Source of the DNA: Azadirachta indica
Lineage: Eukaryota > Streptophyta > Magnoliopsida > Sapindales > Meliaceae
NCBI GenBank assembly: GCA_022749755.1
Contig: CM040447.1
Coordinates: forward strand, 11,712,087 to 11,776,086
Direction of reading: 5' to 3'
DNA length: 64,000 nucleotides
Shown here one piece after another: positions 41,011-52,315 of the stretch (positions are counted from its first letter, which is position 1; the number at the start of each line of letters is the position of its first letter). The position numbers were made by a program, and so were the translations under genes. The notes beneath the pieces are model-generated. The model was not told where the DNA came from, ran no database searches, and saw only the letters and a list, made by a program, of their open reading frames with translations.

Positions 41011-41399
41011 TTACCATTCTTCCTTAAATCAAAATTTTCCAAGTCATATTACTCAATTTAGGAGTGTTCGAAACCCTAAAATCCCAACATGAAACTGTTC
41101 CATGATTGAAACATTACGCAGCTCTTATTGATAGCAACGGTTAACGAATGTGTACAAGGGGAGAAGATCGGCATTAACGTCGACAAATACGAAGGTTGAT
41201 TCCGGTTGCTTAGCGACAATAAAAGCATTCCAAAGGTACGATTTCTAACTGATGTGTAGCATTTAATGTAATTTTCTTGGTTAAATTAGCTTGATTAAGA
41301 AGTTAATAATCATTAATTGAATTGAGTTATTAGAAAACATGGAAATTTTGTGTTGTTGGGATTGAATTAGTTTGAGATGCATTGTTTTGTGTACAAACA

Positions 41400-42120
41400 A
41401 CACTTTCGATCACAAACGCAAGCTTCAAGCAAGCACATAAATACACATACACAGTTTCGTTCACACATAGAAACTTTGAAACTTCATCAAATGGTAGGAT
41501 GAATTATAGATTTGTATCTGATTACTATGATTTATGTTAAATTTGTCCAAAAAATAGGATTTTTCTAACTTTAGGTATGGTTTCAATCATATGAACATTA
41601 CAGTTTCGAGCAGACATTAATTTTCCCTTTTAATCGAAAGTTTGTTTCGAGTTTATTGAACATTTGATACTTTCGAGCACTTGTTAGGCATACTTTTTAG
41701 CTAAATGAAAAATTGAAATGTGCTTGAAAGTAAGTTTTGATTTTTCCAGCATATGCATGCAAATATGACTTACTTTTGAGCACTTCTTATGTATACTTTC
41801 GAGCACATGAAAAAACTGATGTGTGATCGAAAGTAAGTTTCGATTTTTCCAATATATCAATGCACTCGTGATTTACTTCGAGCATTTGTTAGAGTACTTT
41901 CAAGTACATTGAAAAGTTGATATGTGCTCGAAAGTAAGTTTCGATTTTTCCAGCATATGTATGCAAATATGACTTACTTTTAAGCATATAAAAAAATTGA
42001 TATGTGATCGAGAGTAAGTTTCGATTTTTCCAGTATGTACTTAAATCTTTACTTTTAAGCAAGTTTCATGCAAACTTTCAAGCACATGAAAAAATTTATT
42101 TGTGCTCAACAACGAGTTTC
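41400..42120. repeat. Left subterminal repeat array (TTTCGAGCA)
   Basis: Degenerate units of roughly 80-130 bp, each with ACTTTCGAGCACATG followed a few bases later by its inverted form GTGCTCGAAAGTAAG and then TTTCGATTTTTCCAGCATA. At least four units are legible between about 41600 and 42060. The same core motif recurs near the right end of the element, so these may be transposase-binding or promoter sites (inference). Confidence 0.75.
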
Positions 42121-42204
42121 AAGTTTTGCAGAATAATTTGTTTTTTATTTTGTTATTTGCATAGTTAGTTTTGTTATTTTTGTTTACTAATTGTTTTCCT
42201 ATAT

Positions 42205-45200
42205 TTGGAACAGGTTAAAATGGTTGTGAATGTAAAGACTGAATTAAAGATTAAGAAAGTCGACCATTTTCCCAAGGTTGTGACATCTTTATCGCACATT
42301 CGGGTGTTGAATAAAGTTCGAAAAAAGCTCACCCCAACCCAACGTGAAATATTTCAAAGGACATGTTTAAGTCACTTGTTGGACTTGAAAAAGATCCAGT
42401 TCTCAGGGAATCTCATGCATAATATGTTGTTACACAAGGTTGTGACGGAGGGAGCAGAGGATGAGATGCGGTTTCTTGTTGGTAGCTGTACTATCCAGTT
42501 TTCTTATGTTGAGTTTGGGTTGATTACGGGATTAAGTTTTGGGCTCTATCCGAGCAATACATAAGGAACAACGAGGCTGGGGGATATGTATTTCAAAAGA
42601 GTGACTAGTATATCATTGAAGAATGTAGAGAAAGAGTTTCATGCTTTAAACTTTAGGCGGATTGATGATATGGATACAGTGAAGATATCGCTCTATATGT
42701 TATTGGATCAACTTTTACTTCGGCAGAATCGGTGATATCATTCAAATTTATGGTTATTGGAGATAGACGATGATTTGGACCAGTTTAACCGCTATCTATG
42801 AAAAGCTATTGTATTCAAATACACATTCCGTTGTCTGAGTAGAGCGATGCGTGGGCAGTTGGCGATGTATAGAAGAAAGGTCGCAAAAAAGAAGAAGACG
42901 AGTGAGAAACATAAGAATAGATATAACCTTGAAGGATTTTCATTTGCATTTCAGGTTAGGTTTTAGTCTTATTATTCATGTGTCGTTCTTATTATTAAAT
43001 AGAATAAATGATATGAAATGAAAATGTAGTATTGATGTTATAGTTATTTAATTGCATGTGGATTTCGATATATGAGGATGTTCTATGGCTGGATCGGAGC
43101 TGGGGGCATGCACTTCCTCCCATTTGCCTCGTATGTTGAGGTGGGTAGTGAAGAGAAAGAATGTGCGCGATAAAAACTTAATGACATACATCTTTAATGA
43201 CAGCAATGTATGATTTTCAATTGAAAAAATCAATAACAACGAACAATATTAGGGTTGTAGGCCTATCAATGGATTGTTTTTCCAATCATGAGTAATTATA
43301 TGTTATTTCTTATAGGCGCCAATCGTGTTATTTATATTGGAGCCCACCCAAAATAAGAGGCAAAAGCCTTATGTAGCGTGTTTGAGCACGGACTAAGCGA
43401 GTCAAGGTGAATACGGAGGCCATCTCTTCCCATAAGCTCGTGCTGATAAGTCGATCAAGGACTGTAAGGACACTGCATCACTGAGGTCACCCAGTCTATA
43501 GACGGTATTTATGACTCTTTTAATTAAAAAAAAAGGAAAAGATTAATGTTAATTTTTTACTCATTATTGTGTAATGTGTGCATGATTTTGAACATATTTT
43601 GTATGATATATTGTAAGATGTTGATCATGATCAACGTCGCACACTGCCTACACCGCCGAGTCCGAAAAGAAAAGGGTATTTATTTGTAAACATAGTTAAG
43701 ATATTTTATACACTATCACTGTCAATATAATGTTTTTTTTTTCACTTGTAGCGCACACGCTTTCGTACAAATATGCCACATAGATCACTTGTTGCTATGG
43801 ACTTTGTCAATGCCCCCACATCATCAGAGCAGCATAAAAACTTACACGAGTAGATCCATTCCCTCCGTGCTGATTTTATAAACTTCAACCATAAGCAGGA
43901 AAAGATGTGGAACCATTATGAGCACATGTTACAGCGTCAAGACGAGCTATTGCGCCGATAAAAAGAGTCCTTGACCATCTTGGTCAGGGAAATGGTTGAC
44001 AGAATGTAAAGAGACACCGATAGCGAGCCGCAAGTGTGTTTCTTATATGTATACACCATTATTTTGCACTTTAGAGAGCCTGAGGCCTCACTTAATTAGG
44101 TGATGGGAAACTGTTTTGTTTGATATTGTGGAGTTAAATGTTGTTAAGGTGTCAATGGTCCCAATTATATTGTTCTTGTATGAAGTGCCTTAAATTTTTT
44201 AATTTATGCGTCATCGGTATTGTCCTGAGTAAGAGGAAACTCTACCCATTTTTCTACAAAAAATTTTGTATAAATTGTACTAATGTATTTTGTTTGATCT
44301 TTCAGGCCAATGGTATAGGCAAGGTTAGTGTCTGTATCATTGATCAATAGAAAAAAGGTAAATTCAGTCAAAATAGGCAGGAATCAAATAGGAGTTGGTC
44401 ACAACGAACCCCGTATATGAATTCTTTCAAGAACGGTGGGCCTTCAATGCTAAAAGGGTAGCCATAGTACAGTTCAAACTATCACATAGATCCGATGAGG
44501 CCTCTTCCGAAAAAGTTGTACGCCGAGTATCTATAATGGATGGATACTCCAAATGTATTGATTAAGACCCGGACCATCACAGTGACACCAAATTGGATTA
44601 CAGGTGTTGCGGCTATCGGACAATGGCTTGAAGACAATGCAAGTGATATAATTGAATGTTAAAATTTTATCTTAAAAATTTATTATATTTTTAATCTAAT
44701 GGGTTACCTATTTTGCAGTATATTGACATTTATATGCAACTGTTGGCACACAAACAGGACGCATGCTCTACACAAGTGTCTCAGCAATAGACTGTCGCAT
44801 CCACACACCTTTATGTACATAAGACTTGCATAACAAAAAATTAAGTTTTTATATGTTGTGTTTAGTATATTAAAAATTACATTAATATACTGACTTATTA
44901 TTTTAATTCTTTGTTTATGCAGACCTCACTCCTCTATATGTGGGAGGAATATTTGAAAAGGAAGCTTGCATACAGTACTTTTCCCCCTCAAATCGATCTT
45001 GAGTCACACGTAGAGGATCAAAAGATCACCGTGCACTGCGCTTGGTGGACTACAGACGAGGTGTACATTTCTATTTACATCAACTTCTGTCATTGGGTGG
45101 TACGCGCAATTCATTTTTGTCGGAGGCATATTATGGTATATGACTCAGCCCCTTTTACGCATACAGATCAAGCGATGAGGGGTGTTATGGCCCCCTTATG

Positions 45201-45435
45201 CGAGCTTATGCCTTATTTGTTATGAGATGCAGGATTTTACAGCACGCTTATTGAGATTGATGACATAGATGAGCCATTTACATATGTATGCCTAGTTAAT
45301 GGCGTGCCTTATCAGCAGCTGTTGTGCTGGGTTTTCACATACATGTATATATATTACTTAGGATTACGCAGACTTGTAAATTTTTCGCCTGCTGATGGAC
45401 CATTTTTTAGGAGGGGGATTGCTTTTGAGTTGTAG
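42205..45435 (+). pseudogene. DUF1985 / Ulp1-protease gene relic of the MULE
   Basis: Decayed multi-exon gene on the strand opposite the transposase. The first block, 42205 to about 42957, reads as a DUF1985-type domain (LSHLLDLKKIQFSGNLMHN, then IQFSYVEFGLITGLSFGL) in one frame broken by stops at 42562-42564, 42733-42735 and 42799-42801. Middle blocks around 43070-44700 are fragmentary. The last block, 44911-45435, is a C48/Ulp1-like cysteine protease: His in FCHWVV (45091), Asp in MVYDS (45142) and the Cys candidate in LLCWVFT (45325), then ADGPFFRRG. It stays in one frame but has stops at 45223 and 45433. Ulp1 enzymes cleave SUMO; their purpose in transposons is unknown. Confidence 0.8.
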
Positions 45436-48015
45436 CAGGAACAATTATTATAAACAGTTGTTTGTTTGTTTTGAACCTTTTCGATACACTCTGGTGTATG
45501 TTATTATATATTTTTTTGACAGTTTAGTTCAATTTAATTGTATCACGATTTTATATTTTTTGAGCAATTACGATTTAAGTTCATAACTTATAGTTTGAGG
45601 ACAACAACAAGACTTTTGTACCTCAATACATATTTATCATTTTACCATACAATAAATTAATGATATAAAATTAATCTAAATACCGTTTAGTATTTAAAAA
45701 ATAAGTACAGCGAGCAAAAAATGAAATAGTTTAACATTATATGACAATTTCAGGTAATACTATTTTTGGATTTGATCTCAGTGCTATTATCTATATGAAA
45801 TTTTATCTAAGTCAAACCAATAATATTTTTGAAAGGGAATTGGCTGACAGTACGTTCGACAATTTTATCTAAGTTTATTAACATAAAAACTTTGACACTA
45901 CTAAGTAGATATAATGTAATGTATCAAAGTAAAAAATACAAACATCATTATCATAAAAACATTCAAATTTAATGTATCAAAATAAAAAATACAAACATCA
46001 TTATCATGGAAATGTTGAAATTTAATGTGTTCATGTAAAAATACAAGCATGACACAAATTGGAAGCGAATAATTCTCTTGCAATTCACTGACTATCGTGG
46101 AAGGGGATTAGATTTCTGCATGTGACGCGGTTGTGTCTACCTTGTTGACACCTAGAACATGTTCAGTGAACAACTTACTCTCCTATAGGAGGAATTTGTT
46201 GTTTCCTTGGATAGGCAGAAGGTAGACCCTGTCTTGGTGGCTTGACAATAACTTCTTTCACTTTATTTGGGATTACCCAATTTACATCATTGTCAACTAG
46301 ATGAATAGATTCTGCATATGCATTCAACTATATGTTAGTCGTGTAATAATGTACGCACAGTGAATTATACGCGTGACTAATAAATCTGCATGCTGCAAGA
46401 GCGTAAGCACACGGTAGCTGTTGTAAGTTAAATTATCGACAACTACATGACCGATCTTCTAGGTTCACAATCTCAATAATTCCTTGCTATTTAACTTCAA
46501 ATTTGATTTGCGACACCAAAAGCATGATCATAGTACGAGACTTTTCTAATTCGAAATCAATAACCTTATAGGCTGCCTCAATCAAGATTGCATTGCATAA
46601 GCAACCTCCTCTCTACGCTTGTAGAACCACCTTTACACATGTAATCTAATATGCTCAGCTAATGCAATGATAGGCAGCCTCCGTATGTTCTTCAATAATG
46701 CATTCATACTCTTGGCAATGTTAGTTGTCATCAAGTTATATTGTCGAGATAAGAAATGGGATCTTGCCTACCTATACAATCCGACCTCATTTTCAAAATA
46801 CTTTGCAACTGTCGGATGCATCCTCCTTATTTTTCTAAATATTCATTACACTCACTTGTTCGATAAACCTTTGCAGTTCGAAAGTATGTAGCCTTAAAAG
46901 TCTCCATCTGTTGAGTTCGCATCTTATACTTTACCTTTACATTTACAACAATATAGTAAGAATAAAAACCGTGGGCTGCCTCTGGGAATAACATATTAAT
47001 GGCCTTCTCAATGCTGGTGTGTCAATCTGATATGAATACCAAATGATCCATAGGCCCAATAGCTTCTCGAACCTTGAACAAAATTCACTCCCATGATGCA
47101 TTATTCTCTGAATTGGCAACACCAAATGTCATAGGATAAATTTTTTCATTTTCTTCCAATGTAGCAGCGATAAACAATGTCCCCTGATAAGTGCTCTTTG
47201 AGAATGTGTCATTAATAACAATAACAAGTAGAATCGTGGTGCGAAATCCTCAAACGCACGGATCAAAGGCCATAAAAAATATAAGAAATGGTCATCAGCA
47301 TTTTTTTCATTTGTTGTTACCGTCTCTAGATTTTTCTCCTCTAAAACATGACAGTACAATAAAAGTCCCCTGAATGACTCGACTGGATCACCAGACACAA
47401 GCTTCAATGCATGTTTCTTGTTTCTCCATAACTTCATGTAGGGTAAACAAACCCCATAATCATTTTGAATATCATCACTAATATTCCTAGGGGTGTAAAT
47501 TCTACTAGCATTTGTAAACTTATCCTTAATTAGTTCACCTATTAACCGAGTCAATGCTTGCCAATGCCCATCTTACAACTCCTCATTTTAACACGTGTGC
47601 ACTGAATTCATGTGAGACATTCAAAAATGTGTATCACTATTTTTCTTAATGGCTCTGACTCGCCATTTACATCCCTCGACAATACATTTGGCCTCAAACC
47701 GATCCGTTATTGATTTGTAAACCCTGAACTGAAAGTAGTTCTTCAATGCCATTAAACCCAATTTATCTTAAATTTCTTACTTAATATTAAAAATCTGTCC
47801 AGCACACACGTCACCTAATCTCGTACTTGACTATGCTGAAGTTGGCAGCATGGTAATAAATGGTGAAACGGGAGGCAACCATCAAATAAATTGATTTGAA
47901 GTAGATGGACCTACCATTGAGCTATTCATATGACCGGAACCAACATGATGCCGTTTTGTTTCCTCAGTTTCTTCATTTGCGATGTTTTTTCTTTCTTCGC
48001 ATTGTGAAGGAACAT

Positions 48016-49458
48016 TGTAACATCCCCAATTTTAAGAAATTCAACCGAATTTTCACTATAATATAGTGTACATCAAATATGTAATCTTGTAAGGTTTAAA
48101 ATTTTACTTTAAACACTTTTAATAAAATTAAACACCAATTGATTCATTTCATTACTTAAAAAAATATAATCAGTTTCATGACTTCTAAAATTCAAGTATA
48201 AGCATAGAAATTACGTCAAAATTATACTTTGCAAGATCCTGCACCTATAAAAAAAATAATTTTCATAAATTTGTGTTTGCGTACTTTACGGGCATTATTC
48301 TGAAGGACCGTCGTCTCAAAAACTGGTCATACGTACTTTAGAGACATTATTTTTAAGGATCGTCACCCTAACAGAAATGTACTTTAGAGGCATTATTTTT
48401 AGGAATCGTCACCCCAAACGCTGGTGCTATATTACAACAACAACCATGGTCATCACATTTTTATTTATCAAATATATTCACAACATTTCCATAAAAATCA
48501 TATATTTATAAAAGCACAACACGTGTTGATACAATTTTCTCACTATATTTGAAAATTTAACATTTGTATGAAAATTACTATTTAAATCCGATTCGAAAAA
48601 TAATTAATTTGATCAACATATGGTGATTCAGAAATTTCATGCGCATTTATCAAAACATTAATTATAATGAAACACCCTACTTTTCATTTTTAAAACTAAA
48701 ATTCACTAAATACACATAAATACCTACTGACAAACGTGTTATAATTTTATTACTTTATCGACTTCTCTATCTCTTTCGAATCACCTCCTACTATCAATTT
48801 AACAATAACAATAAATAATTACCCAATAATAATAAATAACAGTCCAAACTTAACCATTTAAAAATATATTTATATATATATATTTAAACACATATCTATA
48901 CACTAATAATTTAAGTTTTTGCAACTGAATCATATAAAACAACTTCCTAATCTTTAAAACCAACACTAATCATCTAAAATAATAATTTAAACAAACCTTC
49001 TTTCCTTTTTTTTTCCTTTCCCTTTTTGTTTTCGTTCCTGTCCTTTACTTCTAATAGTAAGAAGAAAAAGAAAAACTACATGCCTATACATATATATTTG
49101 TATTACACATGTTAACCACCAAAAGCCTAGACCTTTTTTTCTTGTTTTTCTTATTTACTTACACGTAGCACAATAAACATTAAACAAAAAGCCAAATCCA
49201 CCAAATCCTTACATTTGGTTTTTCTCATTCATTTTTTTTTTCACCGACTTAAAGGAAATATTTTAAATTTTAAACTTTATTGAAGTTCTTCAATTTTGTC
49301 TTTTTCATTTTTTACCTATAATAAATTTTTATTACCCAAAAATCTTTTTCTTATAAATGTTTAAACACATTCGTCCATAGTTAAATAATCTATTTCCCAT
49401 AAGTATATTTATTTTCTAATTTCCATGTTTATGCATTAATTAAAACCTAGATATTACA
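48016..49458. mobile_element. Solo LTR nested in the MULE
   Basis: 1443 bp beginning TGTAACATCC and ending GATATTACA, i.e. TG...CA with the short inverted ends TGTAA/TTACA of an LTR. It is flanked by a perfect 5-bp duplication AACAT at 48011-48015 and 49459-49463. Removing it rejoins the surrounding transposase-type sequence. No gag or pol reading frame is inside and no second LTR is present, so it is a solo LTR left by recombination; the TGTAACATCCCC start is common in plant Ty3/Gypsy elements (family assignment inferred). Confidence 0.87.
48285..48425. repeat. Internal tandem repeats of the solo LTR
   Basis: Three degenerate copies of a 55-65 bp unit recognisable by GTACTTTAGAGGCATTATT and GATCGTCACCC. 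Such arrays are a feature of the LTR itself and not of the host MULE. Confidence 0.75.
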
Positions 49459-49989
49459 AACATCAATGTCACCAATGCCGCTTTAAAAACCTTGAAAACC
49501 ACAACTATCATTATCATGAAATTTGTTGTACTGGGGAGGAGAATCAACTCCGCTAATGGTTGTCGCATCATCAAAAAACTGATTATGATACTGCGAAGAC
49601 CTTTCTTGGTCTTGACATGGTTGGGAGAAATGATCTGCTAATCTTTATCCTGTGTATTCAAATTTTGTGTTGTATAGGAACTTTGGTGCCATTGCAAAAA
49701 GTGTTTTGTTTACTTGATTGCTTCCACTCGAATACATGAATTGAGTTAGCATAGCAGGATTTGCAAGAACTCTATATGTCGCACGATGACAGGACACAGG
49801 TGACCTTATTTATTCTCTACTAGCTACACGATTCAATGTGATGTATAGTGGACAATATCCCTTTTTGCTCACCATGTAAGGGCTATTCGTAGTAATAAAC
49901 GCTTAGAAGTCAACTTCATTATTAATATCTGTCACCATATGCCCCCTCCTCCTTCCTCTTAGTTATGTACATAATGAGTACACGGTTCT

Positions 49990-51309
49990 TATTTTGATTT
50001 CTGGAATTGACCCAGTAAGCTTGTTCCTTGAAAGATCAAGGGAATACAGTTCCGTACAGTTGCCAAATGAGGATGGTATTGTTCCAGACACCAGACTGCC
50101 CTACAAGAAGAAGCTCTGCAAGTATTTCAAGTAACCCACCTGCCAGGGAATCGAACCCGATAATTGATTCTTATCAAGCTGAAGAGCTGTTAAGCTTGAA
50201 CAATTACTTAACTGCCATGGAATCAAACCAGTTAGCAGATTATCAGACAAATGAAGCTGCTCAAGAAGCACTAGCTTTCCCAAGTCACCAGGGATTTCGC
50301 CAGAAAGATCATTAGGAAAGGCATCAAGAACAACAAGTGCTGAACAATTGGAGAGTTCAGCTGGAATTGATCCCGTCAATGCATTGCCCTATAAAAGCAA
50401 ACTAGTAAGTTTTTGCAACTTACCCAGTTGAGGCGATATTGAACCAGTGAGCTTGTTCATGTGCAAATACAAATTCCTTAACTTCGAACATAACCCAAGT
50501 TCAGGTGGAATCGACCTAGATACCTCAGTATCATAAAGAGCTAATGTCTGGAGATTGATTAAGTTACCAAATGTAGGTGGTATAGCACCAGAAAGACCAG
50601 TGGCTGCAACACCAAATGTTGTAAGATTTGTGAGCATTCCTAGCTGTAGAGGAATTTCTTCCGTTAAGTATGGATTTCCCCCGATACGAAATTGTTGTAA
50701 AGAGACCAAAGAACCCAATTGAGATGGGATTGAACCATTAAGCAGATTGTCTTGCAAACAAAAAACTTGAAGTGCAGTGAGATTAGCAAGTTGAGGAGGA
50801 ATCTTGCCTAAAAGTCTATTGCAATTCAGGAAAAGGAATTAAAGCATTGAGAGTTGGCCTAGCTCTTCAGGAATTGAACCCGAGAGGGAGTTAGAGGAGA
50901 TGTCTAAAAGGCGCAAATAAGGAAGTTTGCCAAAAGAAGGAGGTATTGTACTTGAAATATTGGTTGAGGAGAGATTGAGGAGTTGCAGAGAAGACAGAGA
51001 AGAAAGCTGTGGAGGTAAAGAAGAAAGATTGAGGAATGTGTTTGAGAGAGAAAGTGAGATAACTCTATTTTGAGGAGAACAAGTAATGCCTTGCCATGAA
51101 TATGGAGTCAAGCTGGACGGATTCCATGAAGATAATATTGAAGAAGATGCTTTTGCAGAAGGACCAGCAGCAGAGACAAGAGAAAGAATAGCTTCTCCAT
51201 CCGAAGATAGTGAAGAAACCAAAGTATTTGACATGGTTAAGAAGAACAAGAATGAGAAAAACAAGATAGAAGAGGTACTAAGATGACTGGTTTTTTCCTT
51301 TTGAGCCAT
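49990..51309 (-). pseudogene. Captured LRR receptor-kinase fragment (RGI5-like ectodomain)
   Basis: About 440 codons in one uninterrupted frame from ATG at 51309 leftward, matching the ectodomain start of an LRR-XI receptor kinase of the RGF-receptor/RGI group (closest in memory to Arabidopsis At1g34110, RGI5). Seen in order: signal peptide (ILFFSFLFFLTMSNTLVSS), LRR N-terminal cap with SSWNPSSLTPYSWQGITC, then LRRs such as LDISSNSLSGSIPEELGQL, LYLHMNKLTGSI and LQLDKNQLSGSIPWQ. No transmembrane or kinase domain is present; homology stops at about 49990. Three stops break the frame at 50839-50841, 50389-50391 and 50101-50103, at positions where a Gln and two Trp codons are expected, with no frameshift. 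It lies in the same orientation as the transposase and splits its N-terminal coding region. Confidence 0.88.
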
Positions 51310-51679
51310 GGGGAAAAAAAAAATCCTTTGGAATGGTGGGTGAAGTTTAAGAAATGGGGTTGAGCAAATGAAGAAGATTATTGACCTGTTCTTGGGAAAG
51401 ACTAATATTCAATACCTCCTACAACATTTGCATAAATTGCTCATATGCTATGTGTTGCTCCACATAAAGCCCCCTCATCCTTCCACTAACATAGTTTTCA
51501 CCACCTTCTAGTGTTCGCTCCCATGACCCTCCATCTACAGTTACTATCATTAGTGGCTCAACTATGCCTACACTAAACCCAATTATATATTAGTTTGTAA
51601 CATGAAAAATTTACCAAAATGACCACTATGATGAAAAGTACCTTCGAACACGGAGGACAGAAAAAAAAATTACTCTTGC

Positions 51680-51816
51680 TTGAATTATTTTACTTTCGAG
51701 TATGTTCTATTTTTTACTCATGCTCGAAAGTGTACTTTTGAGCATGGTCTCTTTTTTCTCCATGCTCAAAAGTGTACTTTCGAGCATGAGTAGAAAAGGG
51801 ACCATGCTCGAAAGTA
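51680..51816. repeat. Right subterminal repeats with hairpin
   Basis: Four to five copies of CTTTCGAGCATG in alternating orientation. A perfect 14-bp inverted pair, TACTTTCGAGCATG at 51775-51788 and its complement at 51803-51816, can form a hairpin with a 14-base loop. Same motif as the left subterminal array. Confidence 0.8.
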
Positions 51817-52194
51817 TCGACCAGATTGACTCCAACCCTCTTAAGATGTGTTAAATCAGTCAGCAATACACACCAAGCACTTCAAACATCAAATACATAC
51901 CCATTTATCATTTTCTATCACTACATTGTCTAGTTATGCACAAACAAAACGATTTCTCTTTTGTTCAAGGATTTTTTTCATGTTTTTCAAACTTTGAACA
52001 CTGACCTAATATTTTGAAGATTGTGTTTCTCAAAGTACTTGTAATAGAGTTTAGTTTAGGAAGGAAAAGGAAATAAGAAGATCAATTGTTTGAATGTTTT
52101 TAAGGATGAAAATTGCATAGAAATCACGAACAAGGAACGGAGGAAGAAAAAGAAGAAGAATGCAAAAGACTAACCAAATATATTTAAAATTATA

Positions 52195-52306
52195 AGGGGG
52201 CAATTTTGTCCTAAAATTTTTCAGTTGGTCATTTTTTAAAATGATTATGAACAGTGGTCATTTCTGTTAAATGGGTGTGAATAGTAATTATTTTGATAAA
52301 TTTTCC
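52195..52306. repeat. Right terminal inverted repeat of MULE
   Basis: Reverse complement starts GGAAAATTTATCAAAAT and follows the left arm to about ATTGCCCCCT. Followed directly by the target duplication TAAATAATT (52307-52315). Confidence 0.9.
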
Positions 52307-52315
52307 TAAATAATT

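Larger units (their letters stand above)
46380..51600 (-). pseudogene. MULE transposase relic (interrupted)
   Basis: Minus-strand Mutator-type transposase gene read from 51600 leftwards. An N-terminal block at about 51600-51400 reads MIVTVDGGSWERTLEGGEN, then a Q-to-stop codon at 51419-51421. It is interrupted by the LRR fragment (51309 to about 49990), resumes at about 49980-49470, is interrupted again by the solo LTR (49458-48016), and continues with the DNA-binding/catalytic part: FTNASRIYTPRNISDDIQND, GTLFIAATLEENEKIYP, FGVANSENNASWEW. Damage includes a frameshift at an A6 tract at about 47274-47279 (+ strand), a stop at 47022-47024 inside the SDRH-type motif, Asn instead of the first catalytic Asp at 47211-47213, and Tyr in place of the SWIM-finger His near 46410. 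Catalytically dead as read. Confidence 0.82.
40898..52306. mobile_element. Composite Mutator-like element with Ulp1 gene and captured LRR-RLK fragment
   Basis: About 11.4 kb bounded by roughly 112-bp terminal inverted repeats and flanked by TAAGTAATT (40889-40897) and TAAATAATT (52307-52315), a 9-bp duplication with one mismatch; 9 bp is the Mutator size. Inside, from left: subterminal TTTCGAGCA repeats, a + strand gene relic with DUF1985 and Ulp1 protease domains, a minus-strand MULE transposase relic, a nested solo LTR, an LRR receptor-kinase fragment, and a second subterminal repeat patch. DUF1985 plus Ulp1 next to an oppositely oriented transposase is known from Ulp1-carrying plant MULEs (the Kaonashi/KI-MULE type). 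All its genes carry stops or frameshifts, so it is no longer autonomous. The arms match at nearly 90% by eye, indicating moderate age. Confidence 0.9.

Noticed and set aside
50140..50170. tRNA-like GGTTCGA box (minus strand)
   Set aside because: Lies in LRR coding sequence and no cloverleaf partner arms are present; no tRNA gene was found anywhere in the window.
50028..50315. 95-residue + strand frame
   Set aside because: Antisense of the captured LRR fragment, which has clear LRR consensus on the minus strand.
49990..51309. A functional LRR receptor kinase gene
   Set aside because: No transmembrane or kinase part, three stops, and both sides are transposase-type sequence.
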